A DNA stretch of 5,714 nucleotides from Elusimicrobiota bacterium (GTDB lineage: Bacteria; CAYTYR01; UBA6262). A model generated the notes under the pieces. The model was not told the DNA's origin. It did not search any database and saw nothing but the letters and a program-made list of their open reading frames with translations. The position numbers and the translations under genes are program-made. Each line of letters begins with the position of its first letter. Within the stretch, counting starts at the first letter, position 1. This document shows, one piece after another, positions 4,938 through 5,714 of the stretch. Location: the NCBI GenBank assembly GCA_003153935.1, contig PMCA01000013.1, positions 8,818-14,531 on the forward strand, given 5' to 3'.

Positions 4938-5714
4938 ATGGACATGATCAGAACTAAGAAACTGGCCAGGAAATTTGACGCGGTAACCGCCGTGAACGGT
5001 CTGGATCTGCAGATCCCAGAAGGAGAGATATTCGGCCTGGTCGGTCCAGACGGCGCCGGAAAAACCACGACTATGCGGCTATTAGCGGGCATATTGGCTC
5101 CTACCAGCGGCGAAGCCTGGGTCGGGGACTACAATATAAGCAGCGAAGCTGAGAAGTTAAAAGCGATAATTGCCTATATGCCGCAAAAGTTCGGGTTATA
5201 CGAAGAACTCACGGTCAGAGAAAACCTGGAGTTTTACGCCGATATTTATGGTGTAAAGACCGGTGAGCGTGCCGCCAACCTGAAAAAATTACTGGCTTTT
5301 ACCAAACTGGAAGAATTCCAGCAGCGGTTGGCCGGAAATCTTTCCGGCGGCATGAAACAGAAACTGGCTCTGTCCTGCAGTCTTATTCACCGCCCGGTGA
5401 TATTATTTCTTGATGAACCTACTACTGGGGTTGATCCTGTTTCTCGAAGAGATTTCTGGAAAATCTTATCTGGATTAATAAAAGAAGGGATGACAATTCT
5501 CATGTCAACACCTTATCTTGATGAAGCTGAAAGATGTAATCACGTGGCTTTAATAAATAAAGGCAGGATCATTGGATTGGATACCCCGCAGAATATTAAA
5601 AAATTAATCAATAGGGAGGTAATTGAAATTGTTCTTCCGGAATCAAGGAAAGCATATAAGATTATTAAATCAGAACCGGAATTTGAAGTACAGCTCTTCG
5701 GCGATAGAATTGAT
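4938..5714 (+). CDS. ABC transporter ATP-binding protein (YbhF-like first nucleotide-binding domain), 3'-truncated
   Basis: An open frame of 259 codons runs off the right edge; it would energise export through the adaptor and TolC-like channel. Motifs in order: Walker A GPDGAGKT (36-43), Q-loop MPQKFGLYEELTVREN (81-96, Gln83), signature LSGGMKQK (135-142), Walker B VILFLDEP (154-161), D-loop GVDP (164-167), then MSTPYLDEAERC (189-200). The canonical H-loop His is replaced by Pro192. GPDGAGKT, MPQKFGLYE and TPYLDEAERC resemble the first ATPase domain of YbhF-like exporters, where a second ATPase domain, fused or separate, usually follows. Residues beyond about 225 may be a C-terminal accessory region or a linker; the end of the gene is not visible. 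No membrane segment is seen, so the permease must lie further downstream. G+C falls sharply after about 5400 without breaking the frame. Confidence 0.94.
   Translation, partial: MDMIRTKKLARKFDAVTAVNGLDLQIPEGEIFGLVGPDGAGKTTTMRLLAGILAPTSGEAWVGDYNISSEAEKLKAIIAYMPQKFGLYEELTVRENLEFYADIYGVKTGERAANLKKLLAFTKLEEFQQRLAGNLSGGMKQKLALSCSLIHRPVILFLDEPTTGVDPVSRRDFWKILSGLIKEGMTILMSTPYLDEAERCNHVALINKGRIIGLDTPQNIKKLINREVIEIVLPESRKAYKIIKSEPEFEVQLFGDRID
5400..5714. other. AT-rich segment with an abrupt composition change inside the ATPase gene
   Basis: By my hand count G+C is about 52% over 4981-5400 and about 35% over 5401-5714. Codon choice shifts with it: CTG, GCC and GGC are frequent before, while AGA, TCA, ACA, AAT and TTA are frequent after. 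The protein reads through with Walker B intact, so no frameshift marks the change. Confidence 0.7.

Noticed and set aside
1-5714. CRISPR array, tRNA, rRNA, insertion sequence or attachment site
   Set aside because: I saw no regularly spaced direct repeats of CRISPR size, no RNA-gene signatures, no transposase or integrase coding sequence and no terminal inverted repeats; nearly all of the window is conserved coding sequence.

Overview
The window holds two adjacent, co-oriented (+ strand) transcription units. The first is the 3' part of a 2-oxoacid:ferredoxin oxidoreductase operon: korA, cut at the left edge, followed by a complete korB. The second is the 5' part of an ABC-type efflux operon: a TetR-family regulator, a TolC-family outer-membrane factor, a HlyD/YbhG-type periplasmic adaptor, and an ABC ATPase cut at the right edge. 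A CoA-dependent ferredoxin-linked oxidoreductase points to an anaerobe. A TolC homologue with a signal peptide, encoded beside a membrane-fusion protein, points to a diderm (Gram-negative-type) envelope. The lineage cannot be fixed from the sequence; an anaerobic diderm, possibly from a poorly cultured phylum, is my guess.

Layout: 1-1206 korA (the reading frame is open to base 1, so this is a truncated gene and not one starting at the internal ATG at 85); 1206-2066 korB, with a TAATG stop/start overlap; 2067-2194 a dense 128-bp regulatory gap; 2195-2782 tetR; 2752-4104 tolC-like, overlapping tetR by 31 bp; 4094-4924 hlyD-like, GTG start, overlapping tolC by 11 bp; 4938-5714 ABC ATPase, incomplete.

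The gap is the most information-rich stretch. It contains a strong intrinsic terminator for korAB, then a near-consensus sigma-70-type promoter (TTGACA, 17-bp spacer, TATTAT with an extended -10 TG). Two copies of an inverted repeat with the same geometry (8-bp arms, 6-bp spacer) have centres 54 bp apart and flank that promoter. The downstream copy is perfect and covers the end of the -10, the predicted transcription start, the Shine-Dalgarno sequence and the first base of the tetR start codon. The upstream copy reuses the terminator's descending stem arm. The simplest reading is that TetR represses its own operon from two operators, and that a ligand, probably an efflux substrate, lifts repression.

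Functionally, KorAB would interconvert a 2-oxoacid and its acyl-CoA with reduction of ferredoxin. The second operon would build a tripartite pump: ATPase and permease (permease expected beyond the right edge), adaptor, and dedicated outer-membrane channel. I see no wholly new system. Points that merit checking are the two-operator layout, a missing iron-sulfur ligand position in KorB, a Pro in place of the H-loop His in the ATPase, and an abrupt fall in G+C inside the ATPase gene near base 5400.
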